A stretch of 38,798 nucleotides of DNA from the NCBI GenBank assembly GCA_964617665.1, contig CAZUAH010000076.1:1-38798 (forward strand), given 5' to 3'. The stretch is from JADHUC01 sp964617665. GTDB taxonomy: Bacteria > Planctomycetota > Planctomycetia > Pirellulales > Pirellulaceae. Every line of letters begins with the position of its first letter. The stretch's first letter is position 1. Shown one piece after another: positions 16,252 to 23,837 of this stretch. The notes beneath the pieces are model-generated. The model worked only from the letters and a program-made list of their open reading frames with translations, was not told the DNA's origin and did no database searches. The translations under genes were made by a program, and so were the position numbers.

Positions 16252-19200
16252 CTATTCATCAAAGTTCAATGTGACAGATACTGCATTATTCCTGCCGGTG
16301 AGTTCCGGCTGATCGTTCAGGCTATGGACGACGACATCGAATCGGTGCTCCTTCTGCGACGGCTCGAAACGGAAGCCGAACCGAGTGCGTTTCGGCGTGA
16401 GGTCGAGCGGTGCATCGAGGCTATTGCCGACGGCTCGCAGTCGTTGGCCGGATTCTCCTTCCGTCACAACCACTTCGTACTCGCCTGCGTCGGCTGCGCC
16501 GATGTTGTGAACAGTGACGAAGAGCAGTTTCCAATCGGGATGGTATTCGACATCCTCCTCGCCAACAGCCAGATCGGCCAACAGGGGAGCAAACGGGCTG
16601 GGTTTGCTTTGTGTGATCTTGACGATGTACGTCCGGCCGGTGTGCAGCTTGAGGTCCACCGACTGGCCGCGCTGCGCGAGCGTGAAGTCCAGCCGGCCTT
16701 CTTCGTTGTCCATCTGATCGTCGCCATTGCTGTCTTGTCCCCAGACGGCCGAGTAGTCGGCACCCAACTGAAGTTTCCATGGCACGAATCCCATCTTCTT
16801 TGTCTTCTCGCCATCGAAGCCGAAGATATACGCCATCGCCGTCAGGCTAGTCGGATCGGCGCCTAGGACGGCAGCGGCAAAGTCGCGCCCGACGTGGCGA
16901 TAGGTCAAATGCGGGACAGGGGCCGTTGGAGTCCAACCCATGAGCAGATTGAGAATTGCCAACGAGTTCGGTACCCCGACGCGGTCGGTGGCCAGGGCCT
17001 CGGTGGTGACGTACGGCATGTTGGTGCGGATTTGTTCGATGTAAGAGATCGTGTTCTCGACAATCGCCTCTCGATCGGCCTTGCGGATGTCCTTGCCTTT
17101 CTTGCGTGACATCTCGTACTGAACCTGGTCCCACAACTCGGGAGATCTGCGCAGGACGATCGCGACCCATTCCGGCGATCCAGGTTTGAGTCTGTGGATC
17201 TTGGCCGTCAAGTCGCCGCCGTGCTTGAGGGCGTATTCGGCTTCAAGCCGAATCGGTTCCAGAAACTTCTCATCGCCAGACAATTGATGGGCCAGATACA
17301 TGATCTGCGTCCGGTACCCGTGGAACTTGGCGAATCCATAGTTCCCCTTTGCTGGTATATCGCCTGGGTCGTACCACGTCGGGACGTTTCTTCCGCCGAT
17401 CTCGTCCGTCTCATAGTCAAGCTCGCCGGGAATGATGCCCTTCGGCTTACCCTTGTCCGTGCGCATGGCATCTTCATACAGGGCCTCGGCATGCTTGAGC
17501 ACCATCTCCTTGATCGCTGGGTTGTTAGTGAAACGCAGAACGGCGGCGGCAGGATTTGCGGCTCGCCAGTTGATCGAGGAGTCCAGTTGGGTGGCCCCGC
17601 CTCCGATTCCACTGGCTCCCAGGAAATTCGACCGCCAGTGCAGATGGCCGCGCGAGTTGACGCCCATCCAGATTTCTTTCATCAGCTTGGCCGACTGCAA
17701 CGCCCGTTCGACCCACAGCGGGTTGCCGTAGTCGACTGACAACATCATGGGCAACGTCTTTCCCGTCCACTCGGCCGTATGTTCCGTATCAGCGGCGCCG
17801 TAGAAGAATCCGCCAACTTCGTCAATCTGCCCGCTGGCGTACACGCCCTTCATCAACTTGCGAACGCATGCGATCGAAGGCGGCGAAGCACCCTCGCTGG
17901 CGCGAGCGATGAACCCAAAAAAGCCCACCAGTTCCACATCGTCGCCCCAACCGCCGCCAATCGAACCGTCGGCCTGCTGTTTGTTCACGGCCCACCATTC
18001 CGATATGTCGACCAACAGGTTGTATCCTGCGTAGAGACCCGCGGCCCACTCGGGCGCGTCCTTGGCGCGGGCAAGATAATCGTCACTGACCCAATCGGCC
18101 GACGCAGCCAGTTTGCCGTAGAGATAGAACTGTACGTAGCGATTGTCGGGGAAGACCTTTTCGACTTCCTTTAGTTTGTTTTTGCCTTCCACTGAGCACC
18201 AACACCATTGGTGTGCATCCAACATGATTAGGAAACGGGCTTGCTGGACTTGGGCCTTCCAGTAGACCAAGTCGCCCGGCTGGAACTGGTCGAATTCGGC
18301 AGCAGCACGCCAGGTCGAAACAGGCCCGTTATTCGGCGGTACGCCGCGGTATCGGAACACATTCAAGCCGCTAAGAAAGGTCTCAGCCGTCTCCAGCAAT
18401 TCTCTCACATTGCCGTCGGCGCCTGCAGATGTGGCCGCTTTCCGCAGAGCCGCGACCGCGCCTTCTGTGTTCTCGATCTCGTTTTCATAATCCGGCCGAC
18501 CCGCCAGAGCCAACAGTCCGATGCCTCGAACAAGAGGATCGGCAATCGCGAGGAAAGCTGCTTCCGCCTTCGCATACTCTGCCGAGTTGAACGCCTTCAC
18601 GGCTTGCTCCGCGGCACGGTCGCCGGCCAACTCGGTTCCTGTCTCCAATCGCAGCGTCTTGGGGTTCAATTTGAGCGGCAACTCTTTCGCCGGATAGACT
18701 TCCAGACCCATCAGGCTGATCTTGCTGAACGGTCCGCCGATATCCTGAAACGGTGCCATTTCTGGGCCCAGCGGCGCACCTTTGAATCGAGACTGTGGCC
18801 GCTCGTCCGGCCCCTTGGCTTTTTCGATTCGCATCAGGCGGTGAAACTCGGCATCGTCGCCTTTGAATTCCAGGACAAGTCCCTCCTCGCCCACGTCAAC
18901 TGTGAATCGAACTCGCTTGTAGTAACCCGACGCCTTGTGAAGCAATCCACGGAAAAGCCACAAACGAGCGTCCACTTTCTTGCGGACAAGTTTGCCGTTG
19001 GCGTAGATGTCGATACTGTAGCGCGGTTCGGTCAAATGGCCGACCGTTGCCTGAACGCGGTATGTCCCTTTCGGCAGATCCAACTTGAATGAGAACGGCT
19101 TGTCGTTTTCGATCCCATCGCATCGGAAATCGTTCGTGATCTCGTGAAAGAAATGAATCGGATCGGCATGCCACCAGTAGGTCCGCCTCGGTCGCGGCGG

Positions 19201-19401
19201 AGGTGACGTGTAGTTCCGCGGCGTGCCACCGCACCAGCCGTACCCTCGATCCGAGCAATACGCCCCCGATGCGTCCAAGCCCGCATACCCTTCGGCGACA
19301 GGCGAATCCGCCGGCCCGAAATCAAATCGGTATTCGTCTGCCGCTTCGGCGTGTGAGCACATACACAGAGCAAGCGCGGCCGCAATATTGGCTACTCGCA
19401 T
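16252..19401 (-). CDS. Large exported multidomain protein: FDFGP-type N-domain, helical toroid, EF-hand loop, CARDB-like domain
   Basis: A 1049-residue protein. The ATG at 19401 is chosen because GGGGAGG lies about six bases upstream and a signal peptide follows (ANIAAALALCMCSHAEAA); the open frame runs 123 codons further but would overlap the VOC gene. Residues 22-225 resemble the N-terminal beta domain of rhamnogalacturonan esterases and malectin-like modules (YRFDFGP, KGTYRVQATVGH). Residues 250-860 are mostly helical and look like an alpha/alpha toroid as in polysaccharide lyases or glycosidases (WWAVNKQQADGSIGGGWGDD, HGYRTQIMYLAHQLSGDEKF). Residues about 890-901 form an EF-hand-like loop (DSNGDDQMDNEE). 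The last 110 residues are a CARDB-like Ig fold (LLFVTVHNIGAADAGEYEV). I infer a secreted carbohydrate-active protein. No catalytic residues can be assigned. Confidence 0.75.
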   Translation of the reverse strand: MRVANIAAALALCMCSHAEAADEYRFDFGPADSPVAEGYAGLDASGAYCSDRGYGWCGGTPRNYTSPPPRPRRTYWWHADPIHFFHEITNDFRCDGIENDKPFSFKLDLPKGTYRVQATVGHLTEPRYSIDIYANGKLVRKKVDARLWLFRGLLHKASGYYKRVRFTVDVGEEGLVLEFKGDDAEFHRLMRIEKAKGPDERPQSRFKGAPLGPEMAPFQDIGGPFSKISLMGLEVYPAKELPLKLNPKTLRLETGTELAGDRAAEQAVKAFNSAEYAKAEAAFLAIADPLVRGIGLLALAGRPDYENEIENTEGAVAALRKAATSAGADGNVRELLETAETFLSGLNVFRYRGVPPNNGPVSTWRAAAEFDQFQPGDLVYWKAQVQQARFLIMLDAHQWCWCSVEGKNKLKEVEKVFPDNRYVQFYLYGKLAASADWVSDDYLARAKDAPEWAAGLYAGYNLLVDISEWWAVNKQQADGSIGGGWGDDVELVGFFGFIARASEGASPPSIACVRKLMKGVYASGQIDEVGGFFYGAADTEHTAEWTGKTLPMMLSVDYGNPLWVERALQSAKLMKEIWMGVNSRGHLHWRSNFLGASGIGGGATQLDSSINWRAANPAAAVLRFTNNPAIKEMVLKHAEALYEDAMRTDKGKPKGIIPGELDYETDEIGGRNVPTWYDPGDIPAKGNYGFAKFHGYRTQIMYLAHQLSGDEKFLEPIRLEAEYALKHGGDLTAKIHRLKPGSPEWVAIVLRRSPELWDQVQYEMSRKKGKDIRKADREAIVENTISYIEQIRTNMPYVTTEALATDRVGVPNSLAILNLLMGWTPTAPVPHLTYRHVGRDFAAAVLGADPTSLTAMAYIFGFDGEKTKKMGFVPWKLQLGADYSAVWGQDSNGDDQMDNEEGRLDFTLAQRGQSVDLKLHTGRTYIVKITQSKPSPFAPLLADLAVGEEDVEYHPDWKLLFVTVHNIGAADAGEYEVVVTEGESGQRLRAVGNSLDAPLDLTPKRTRFGFRFEPSQKEHRFDVVVHSLNDQPELTGRNNAVSVTLNFDE

Positions 19402-19490
19402 TTCAACCTCCCCCATATACCCGAAGCTCGCCGGAGCGGTACGTGCCCGAAACCCCGTACTCCAGGGCACTCTTTTTCCGAACGATTGCC

Positions 19491-19964
19491 TTAGTCCGCG
19501 GGCCGTTGCTTCATCATTTCTTCCATGCGGCGTTGGATTTCGTCTGGAGGCACATCTTCGATGTGAGTGGCAATCGTCCAGACGTGCCCGAACGGATCTT
19601 CCAGCGTCGCCGACCGGTCGCCGTAGAATTGATCTGTCAGCGGACGTTGCACTTTGGCTCCGGCGGCGGTTGCCTGGGAGAACACGTCGTCGACATTTTC
19701 GACGTACAAGCAGATTCCTACGCCCGAACTGCCCGGTGTCTGAGGCGCAAGGGCGTTCATCTCCGGACACTCGTCGGCAAGCATGATTCGCGAGTCGCCG
19801 ATTTGAATTTCAGCGTGCACGACCTTTCCTTCCTGGCCTGGCAGCCGCATGATTTCGGTGGCACCGAAGGCATTCTTGTAGAAATCGAGTGCATCCGCGG
19901 CGCCCTTGACGATCAAGTACGGCGTCACACTGTGATATCCCTCGGGAATTGGCTTAACTGTCAT
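19491..19964 (-). CDS. VOC-superfamily (PhnB/glyoxalase-like) protein
   Basis: A 157-residue cytoplasmic protein. It opens with EGYHSVTPYLIVKGAADAL and DFYKNAFGATEIMRL, the standard start of the PhnB/YcgJ-type vicinal oxygen chelate family, then EIQIGDSRIMLADE, the second-repeat strand VGICLYVENVDDVF, and the C-terminal signature DPFGHVWTIATHIEDV. The two beta-alpha-beta-beta-beta repeats are complete and the length is normal. Members include dioxygenases, lyases and proteins with no known reaction. It starts three bases after the MFS gene stops, and the large exported gene starts 90 bases later, so it is part of the same operon. Confidence 0.9.
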   Translation of the reverse strand: MTVKPIPEGYHSVTPYLIVKGAADALDFYKNAFGATEIMRLPGQEGKVVHAEIQIGDSRIMLADECPEMNALAPQTPGSSGVGICLYVENVDDVFSQATAAGAKVQRPLTDQFYGDRSATLEDPFGHVWTIATHIEDVPPDEIQRRMEEMMKQRPAD

Positions 19965-19967
19965 GTC

Positions 19968-21272
19968 TTACTCCTGTGTCATATTTCCGTGGTCTTCCGC
20001 AAGTTCATCCATATCTTGGTCGATGGGCGTGATCGGGTCCAGGTACATCCAGAAGAACGTGCCCATGAAATAGATGCCGGCCGATAGGTAGAAGTAAATG
20101 GCCCAATTGCCGTTGGTCCACTTGAGGATGTAGCCGACCACCACCGGTGCAGCCGCCGCGACGAGGCCACCCATCATGTTCATGGATCCGGCCAAGGTAC
20201 CGCACAGTCTTCCTCCGACATCCATGCAAGCCGCCCAACTGGTCGGCATGACAAGGTCATTGGCAAAGCTGGCCACGCCCAATGCGATCATCGCCCAGAC
20301 GGGGTCCTTGATGTGAATGGACAAGGCAAAACAGATCGCTGCGCCCGCAAACCCCGATCCGGCCAAAACGCGCCGCGCGGTCTTCGTGTCCCCCAGCCAG
20401 CGTTCCAGAGATGACGAGACCACGCCGCAGCAAAGCGACCCTAATCCGCCAAAGAAGAACGGCAAACCGGCCAAGAAAGCAGTCTTTCCCAGACTGACGC
20501 CGCGCTCCTCCAGCAAGTAGGTGGGCAGCCACGTTGCGTAGAACTGCCATCCAAAGTTCAGGCACATGTACTGGCCGCATAGCAACAGAACCGTTTTGGA
20601 GCCAAAGAACTGTCTCCAGGGAATCGGCTCGTGTTCCAGGCCTTCGTTTTTCGGGGACGCCGACAGTTCTTCTTTCTCTTCACGTTCGCTTGGATTGTCG
20701 CGATACCACCAATAGAAGAATCCAGCCCACACGACTCCGACCACGCCGAATGCCCAAAAAGCCAAACGCCAGTTCAAGTGATCCAAGAAGAACAGCACCA
20801 GAAGCGGTGTGAAGGCGGCGCCCCAACGCGCACTGAGCCACATGATTCCTTGAGCTCGGACGCGTTCGTCGGTCGGTAGCCAATTGGCGAACATCCGTGC
20901 AATGAGGGGAAAGCATCCCGCCTGAAACGCGCCGAAACACCCGCGCGAGAGGATCAAAGAGAACAAGCTCCACACCGCGCCGGTCGCTGCTGTGAACAAG
21001 GACCACGCGACTACGATGGCCGCCAGGACTTTCCGCGCGCCCCAACGGTCTCCGGGGAAACCGCCGGGGATTTGACACAGTGCGTACATCCATCCGAAGG
21101 CCGAGAAGACCCAGCCCATCTGGACCTCGGTCAACCTCAAGTCTTCCTGGATCGTTGGTGCGGCTTGAGCGATCGCGGTGCGTTGCACGTACGTAATCAC
21201 AGCCAGCACGACTGCAAAGAGAATCACGACGTAGCGTGCGGACGAAGTGTGATTGTTCGAGTGTTCCATCAT
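19968..21272 (-). CDS. MFS transporter, ACS (anion:cation symporter) type
   Basis: A 434-residue polytopic inner-membrane protein with about 12 hydrophobic segments in two groups of six joined by a charged loop (SEREEKEELSASPKNEG). The start resembles sugar-acid transporters of the ACS family (AVITYVQRTAIAQAAPTIQEDL), and the conserved loop 2-3 motif is GDRWGARKV. ACS members carry sugar acids such as glucarate, galactonate or hexuronates in with protons; the substrate here is not readable. The start follows MMEH; no strong ribosome site is visible, and the second ATG is one codon on. It heads the four-gene minus-strand unit and is divergent from the creatininase-family gene (99 bases), suggesting a shared control region. 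Confidence 0.9.
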   Translation of the reverse strand: MMEHSNNHTSSARYVVILFAVVLAVITYVQRTAIAQAAPTIQEDLRLTEVQMGWVFSAFGWMYALCQIPGGFPGDRWGARKVLAAIVVAWSLFTAATGAVWSLFSLILSRGCFGAFQAGCFPLIARMFANWLPTDERVRAQGIMWLSARWGAAFTPLLVLFFLDHLNWRLAFWAFGVVGVVWAGFFYWWYRDNPSEREEKEELSASPKNEGLEHEPIPWRQFFGSKTVLLLCGQYMCLNFGWQFYATWLPTYLLEERGVSLGKTAFLAGLPFFFGGLGSLCCGVVSSSLERWLGDTKTARRVLAGSGFAGAAICFALSIHIKDPVWAMIALGVASFANDLVMPTSWAACMDVGGRLCGTLAGSMNMMGGLVAAAAPVVVGYILKWTNGNWAIYFYLSAGIYFMGTFFWMYLDPITPIDQDMDELAEDHGNMTQE

Positions 21273-21291
21273 TTCGATCTACGCAACACGG

Positions 21292-21319
21292 ATGACAAGC
21301 CGTGCTCCTGCGGTAGAAT
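21292..21319 (+). promoter_or_regulatory. Candidate sigma-70 promoter for creatininase-family gene
   Basis: ATGACA (21292-21297) and TAGAAT (21314-21319) each match the consensus in five of six positions with a 16-base spacer, about 53 bases before the start at 21372. It lies in the divergent region shared with the MFS gene. Confidence 0.45.
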
Positions 21320-21371
21320 GAGTCCGAACCGTTTTCCCGACTCCGCAATACCCAACGCCGAGGAGGATCTG

Positions 21372-22253
21372 ATGACAACACGTGCCGCGACTGAATACCG
21401 TTACGAAAAGCTGACTTGGCCCGAGATCAGCGAGGCCATCGAGATGAAACAGGTCTGCGTTCTTCCGTGCGGGGCGATCGAACAACATGGACCGCATTTG
21501 CCCCTGGACGTCGACGTGGTCTGCCCGACCTCTATCGCGCTCGGTGCGGGACGACAGGTTGCGGACAAAGTGTTGGTGCTGCCGCCGGTTTCCTATGGGT
21601 ACACGGGCCATGTTATGGACTTTCCGGGGACGATCAACAACCACTTCGAGCACTTCATACATGCCGTGCTCGACATCACCAAGTCATTGGCGTATCACGG
21701 CTTCAAGAAGATCATATTGTTGAACGGGCACGGTTCCAACATGCCCAACCTGGATTTGGTGGCACGACGCACGAATCTGGAGACCGACGCCGAGTGCATT
21801 CTGTGCGGCTGGTGGAACCTGTTGACGGTCGACAAGGAGTTCATGCCTCGTTGGAGGCAGAGCAAGTTTCCCGGTGGATGTGCCCACGCGTGCGAACTGG
21901 AAACCTCGTTGTATCTGCACCTCAATGGCGACGACGTACGCAAAGACAAGATCGAGAGCGGTACGATCAGTTTCAATGACGAGGACAGTCCTTTCCAATG
22001 GATAGACCTTTTCGCCCAGGGACCGGCCACGGTTGTCTCGTGGACCAGCAGCTATAGCGAAACGGGGGTGCTGGGCGACGCGGAACTGGCCACCGCGGAG
22101 AAAGGCCGAGAGGTGTATGAGGAAGCGGTGAAGCAACTGGCGCGACTGATCCCATGGTTCCACGGTCGCCCGAAAGACCAACGCAAGGACCACCACGCGA
22201 CACCCCCAACCATGCCAATGCCTTGGGGCCAATGCGACGCTCCGCCGAGCTAA
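21372..22253 (+). CDS. Creatininase-family amidohydrolase
   Basis: A 293-residue cytoplasmic metalloenzyme. The ATG at 21372 has AGGAGG immediately upstream; the frame extends 100 codons further but without support and across the divergent promoter. The metal-binding signature E-x-H-G-x-H-L-P-x-x-x-D is E37 QHG PHLP to D48, followed by a glycine/proline-rich loop (VSYGYTGHVMDFPG), LLNGHGSN around residue 115, and GGCAHACELETSLYL with the ligand-type His and Glu. The family hydrolyses creatinine or other cyclic amides, formylated purine intermediates (ArfB) or peptide bonds (MftE). No mycofactocin or riboflavin genes are nearby, so a hydrolase acting on a sugar-derived amide is only a guess. 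The gene is followed by a palindromic repeat and then the GH109-like gene on the same strand. Confidence 0.9.
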   Translation: MTTRAATEYRYEKLTWPEISEAIEMKQVCVLPCGAIEQHGPHLPLDVDVVCPTSIALGAGRQVADKVLVLPPVSYGYTGHVMDFPGTINNHFEHFIHAVLDITKSLAYHGFKKIILLNGHGSNMPNLDLVARRTNLETDAECILCGWWNLLTVDKEFMPRWRQSKFPGGCAHACELETSLYLHLNGDDVRKDKIESGTISFNDEDSPFQWIDLFAQGPATVVSWTSSYSETGVLGDAELATAEKGREVYEEAVKQLARLIPWFHGRPKDQRKDHHATPPTMPMPWGQCDAPPS

Positions 22254-22266
22254 GCCCGTGTCTTCA

Positions 22267-22352
22267 AATTCGTACGATGGCCCTCCGAGGCCGTCGAAAC
22301 AGGACGCCCCAGAAGAATCGACGGGCTCGGAGGCCCATCGTACGGCCGAATT
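22267..22352. repeat. Long imperfect intergenic palindrome (REP-like)
   Basis: Left arm 22271-22297 and right arm 22318-22344 are inverted copies differing at two positions over 27 bases, separated by a 20-base loop. Outside these, AATT at both ends extends the symmetry after a three-base bulge. Each arm itself contains a near-palindrome of the type GGGCCTCCGAGCCC. It lies between two same-strand genes and could act as a terminator-like or RNA-stabilising hairpin. Confidence 0.8.
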
Positions 22353-22411
22353 GTAGGTTTCCGGCAGTTTGAAGCCCGTGCGGGTCGCGTAAAACTGTGT
22401 AGCTCTTGATG

Positions 22412-22438
22412 TTGTTTGCCCTGCGCTGATGGTAGAAT
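22412..22438 (+). promoter_or_regulatory. Weak candidate promoter for GH109-like gene
   Basis: TAGAAT at 22433-22438 is a good -10. The best -35 is TTGTTT at 22412-22417 with a short 15-base spacer. The same GGTAGAATG string occurs in the candidate promoter of the creatininase-family gene. Low confidence. Confidence 0.25.
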
Positions 22439-22525
22439 GCGGCTCCTGGAGACTGTTTCGCGACAGTCCGTTCTTCCTCTCCTTCGGATCACCACTCCAA
22501 GACTCTACAGACAACGGAGACCCCC

Positions 22526-23812
22526 ATGAACACAAAGATCCATCGTCGCGACGTCCTGCGTATCGGGGCGGCAGCCGGGTTGGCGGCCGGCGTTACTCCG
22601 GCCGTGATCGCGCAACCGACGCCCAAACCGATCCGGATCGGGGTCGTCGGTGTTGGGGGCCGAGGTACGCACTTGTTGCGGCTCGCGCTGAATGCGGGTG
22701 TGGAAGTACCCGCGCTCTGTGATATCAAGGAGCCTAACCTGAATCGCGCAAGCGGCATCGTGGAACAGATGCGCGGGCGAAAGCCCGAAGGATACTCCAA
22801 AGGTCCGAAGGATTACCTGCGGATGCTCGAACGCGACGACTTGGACGCGATCATCTGCGGCACGGGCATGCAAGTACACGCCGAGATTTGCATCGCCGCG
22901 ATGCGAGCGGGCAAAGACGTGCTGTGCGAGGTAGCTGCTGCCATGACGCTGGATGAGTGCTGGGGGCTGGTCCGCGCCAAAGAGGAGACCGGGCGGATCT
23001 ACATGATGTCGGAAAACTGCTGTTACTGGTCTCACATGCTAATGGTCCGCAAGATGGCGGAAGAGGGCCTGTTCGGCGACATCACTTATGCCGAGTGCGG
23101 TTATGTGCACGATTGTCGAGGCCTAGCATTCGGTGCCCGAGGCGAATTGACTTGGCGCGGCGAGATGGCCCGCGACTACGGCGGAAACCTCTATCCGACC
23201 CACGACCTGGGGCCCATCGCCAAATGCATGGGCATCAACCGCGGCGACCGTCTGGTTTCGCTCGTGGCGATGGAGAGCCGTCGTGATTCAATCGAGGGCT
23301 ATGTGGCCAAACGTTTCCCCGCTGATCACCCAGCCCGGAAAGTCAAATTCAAATTAGCCGATTCAACCAACGTGTTGATTCGCACAGCCAAGGGCGTGCT
23401 GATCGACCAGCGTTTCGATATGTACTCGGCCCGGCCCGCATCGGGTCCTTATCACGCACTGCAAGGCGTCAAGGGCAGCTACGATTCGCGATTGAAGAGC
23501 ATCTGGATCGAAGGACGGTCGCAGGGGCACAAATGGGAACCACAAGAGAAATACGCCGAGGAGTTCGAACACCAGCTATGGACTGATCTGGCCGAGAAGG
23601 CCAAAGGGTCCGGGCACGGCGGTGCCGATTTCTTCGTCATCTACGATTTCCTGGAAACCGTCCGCAACGGCGGACCCGCACCCGTGGACGTGTATGATGC
23701 AGCCGCCTGGAGTTCGATCATTCCGCTCTCAGGCAAGTCGATCGCAGAGGGCGGCACCGTGCAGGAGATTCCCGATTTCACGAACGGAAAATGGAAAACC
23801 ACAAAGGCATGA
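22526..23812 (+). CDS. Tat-exported Gfo/Idh/MocA oxidoreductase of GH109-like type
   Basis: A 428-residue protein. Residues 1-30 are a twin-arginine signal (HRRDVLRIGAAAGLAAG ending at VIAQ), so it is folded with its cofactor and then exported. Residues 36-165 are the NAD-binding Rossmann fold with GVGGRG at 42-47. Several segments are those of GH109 alpha-N-acetylgalactosaminidases, which use bound NAD: CEVAAAMTLDECW (134-146), SENCCY (162-167), YVHDCR (193-198), NLYPTHDLGP (221-230) and INRGDR. GH109 cleaves alpha-GalNAc by an oxidation-elimination route; the family also contains glycosidases with other substrates and unproven members, so the sugar is uncertain. It follows the creatininase-family gene by 272 bases and converges on the beta-CASP gene with 25 bases between. 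Confidence 0.88.
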   Translation: MNTKIHRRDVLRIGAAAGLAAGVTPAVIAQPTPKPIRIGVVGVGGRGTHLLRLALNAGVEVPALCDIKEPNLNRASGIVEQMRGRKPEGYSKGPKDYLRMLERDDLDAIICGTGMQVHAEICIAAMRAGKDVLCEVAAAMTLDECWGLVRAKEETGRIYMMSENCCYWSHMLMVRKMAEEGLFGDITYAECGYVHDCRGLAFGARGELTWRGEMARDYGGNLYPTHDLGPIAKCMGINRGDRLVSLVAMESRRDSIEGYVAKRFPADHPARKVKFKLADSTNVLIRTAKGVLIDQRFDMYSARPASGPYHALQGVKGSYDSRLKSIWIEGRSQGHKWEPQEKYAEEFEHQLWTDLAEKAKGSGHGGADFFVIYDFLETVRNGGPAPVDVYDAAAWSSIIPLSGKSIAEGGTVQEIPDFTNGKWKTTKA

Positions 23813-23837
23813 TGGCCGGGAACGAACTCGGTGAGAC

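Noticed and set aside
18241..19092. Open frame of 283 codons on the plus strand
   Set aside because: Antisense shadow of the large exported protein; Arg/Gln-rich translation without family features.
19402..19770. N-terminal extension of the large exported protein (123 codons)
   Set aside because: It would overlap the VOC gene and bury the clear signal peptide; the ATG at 19401 has a strong ribosome site.
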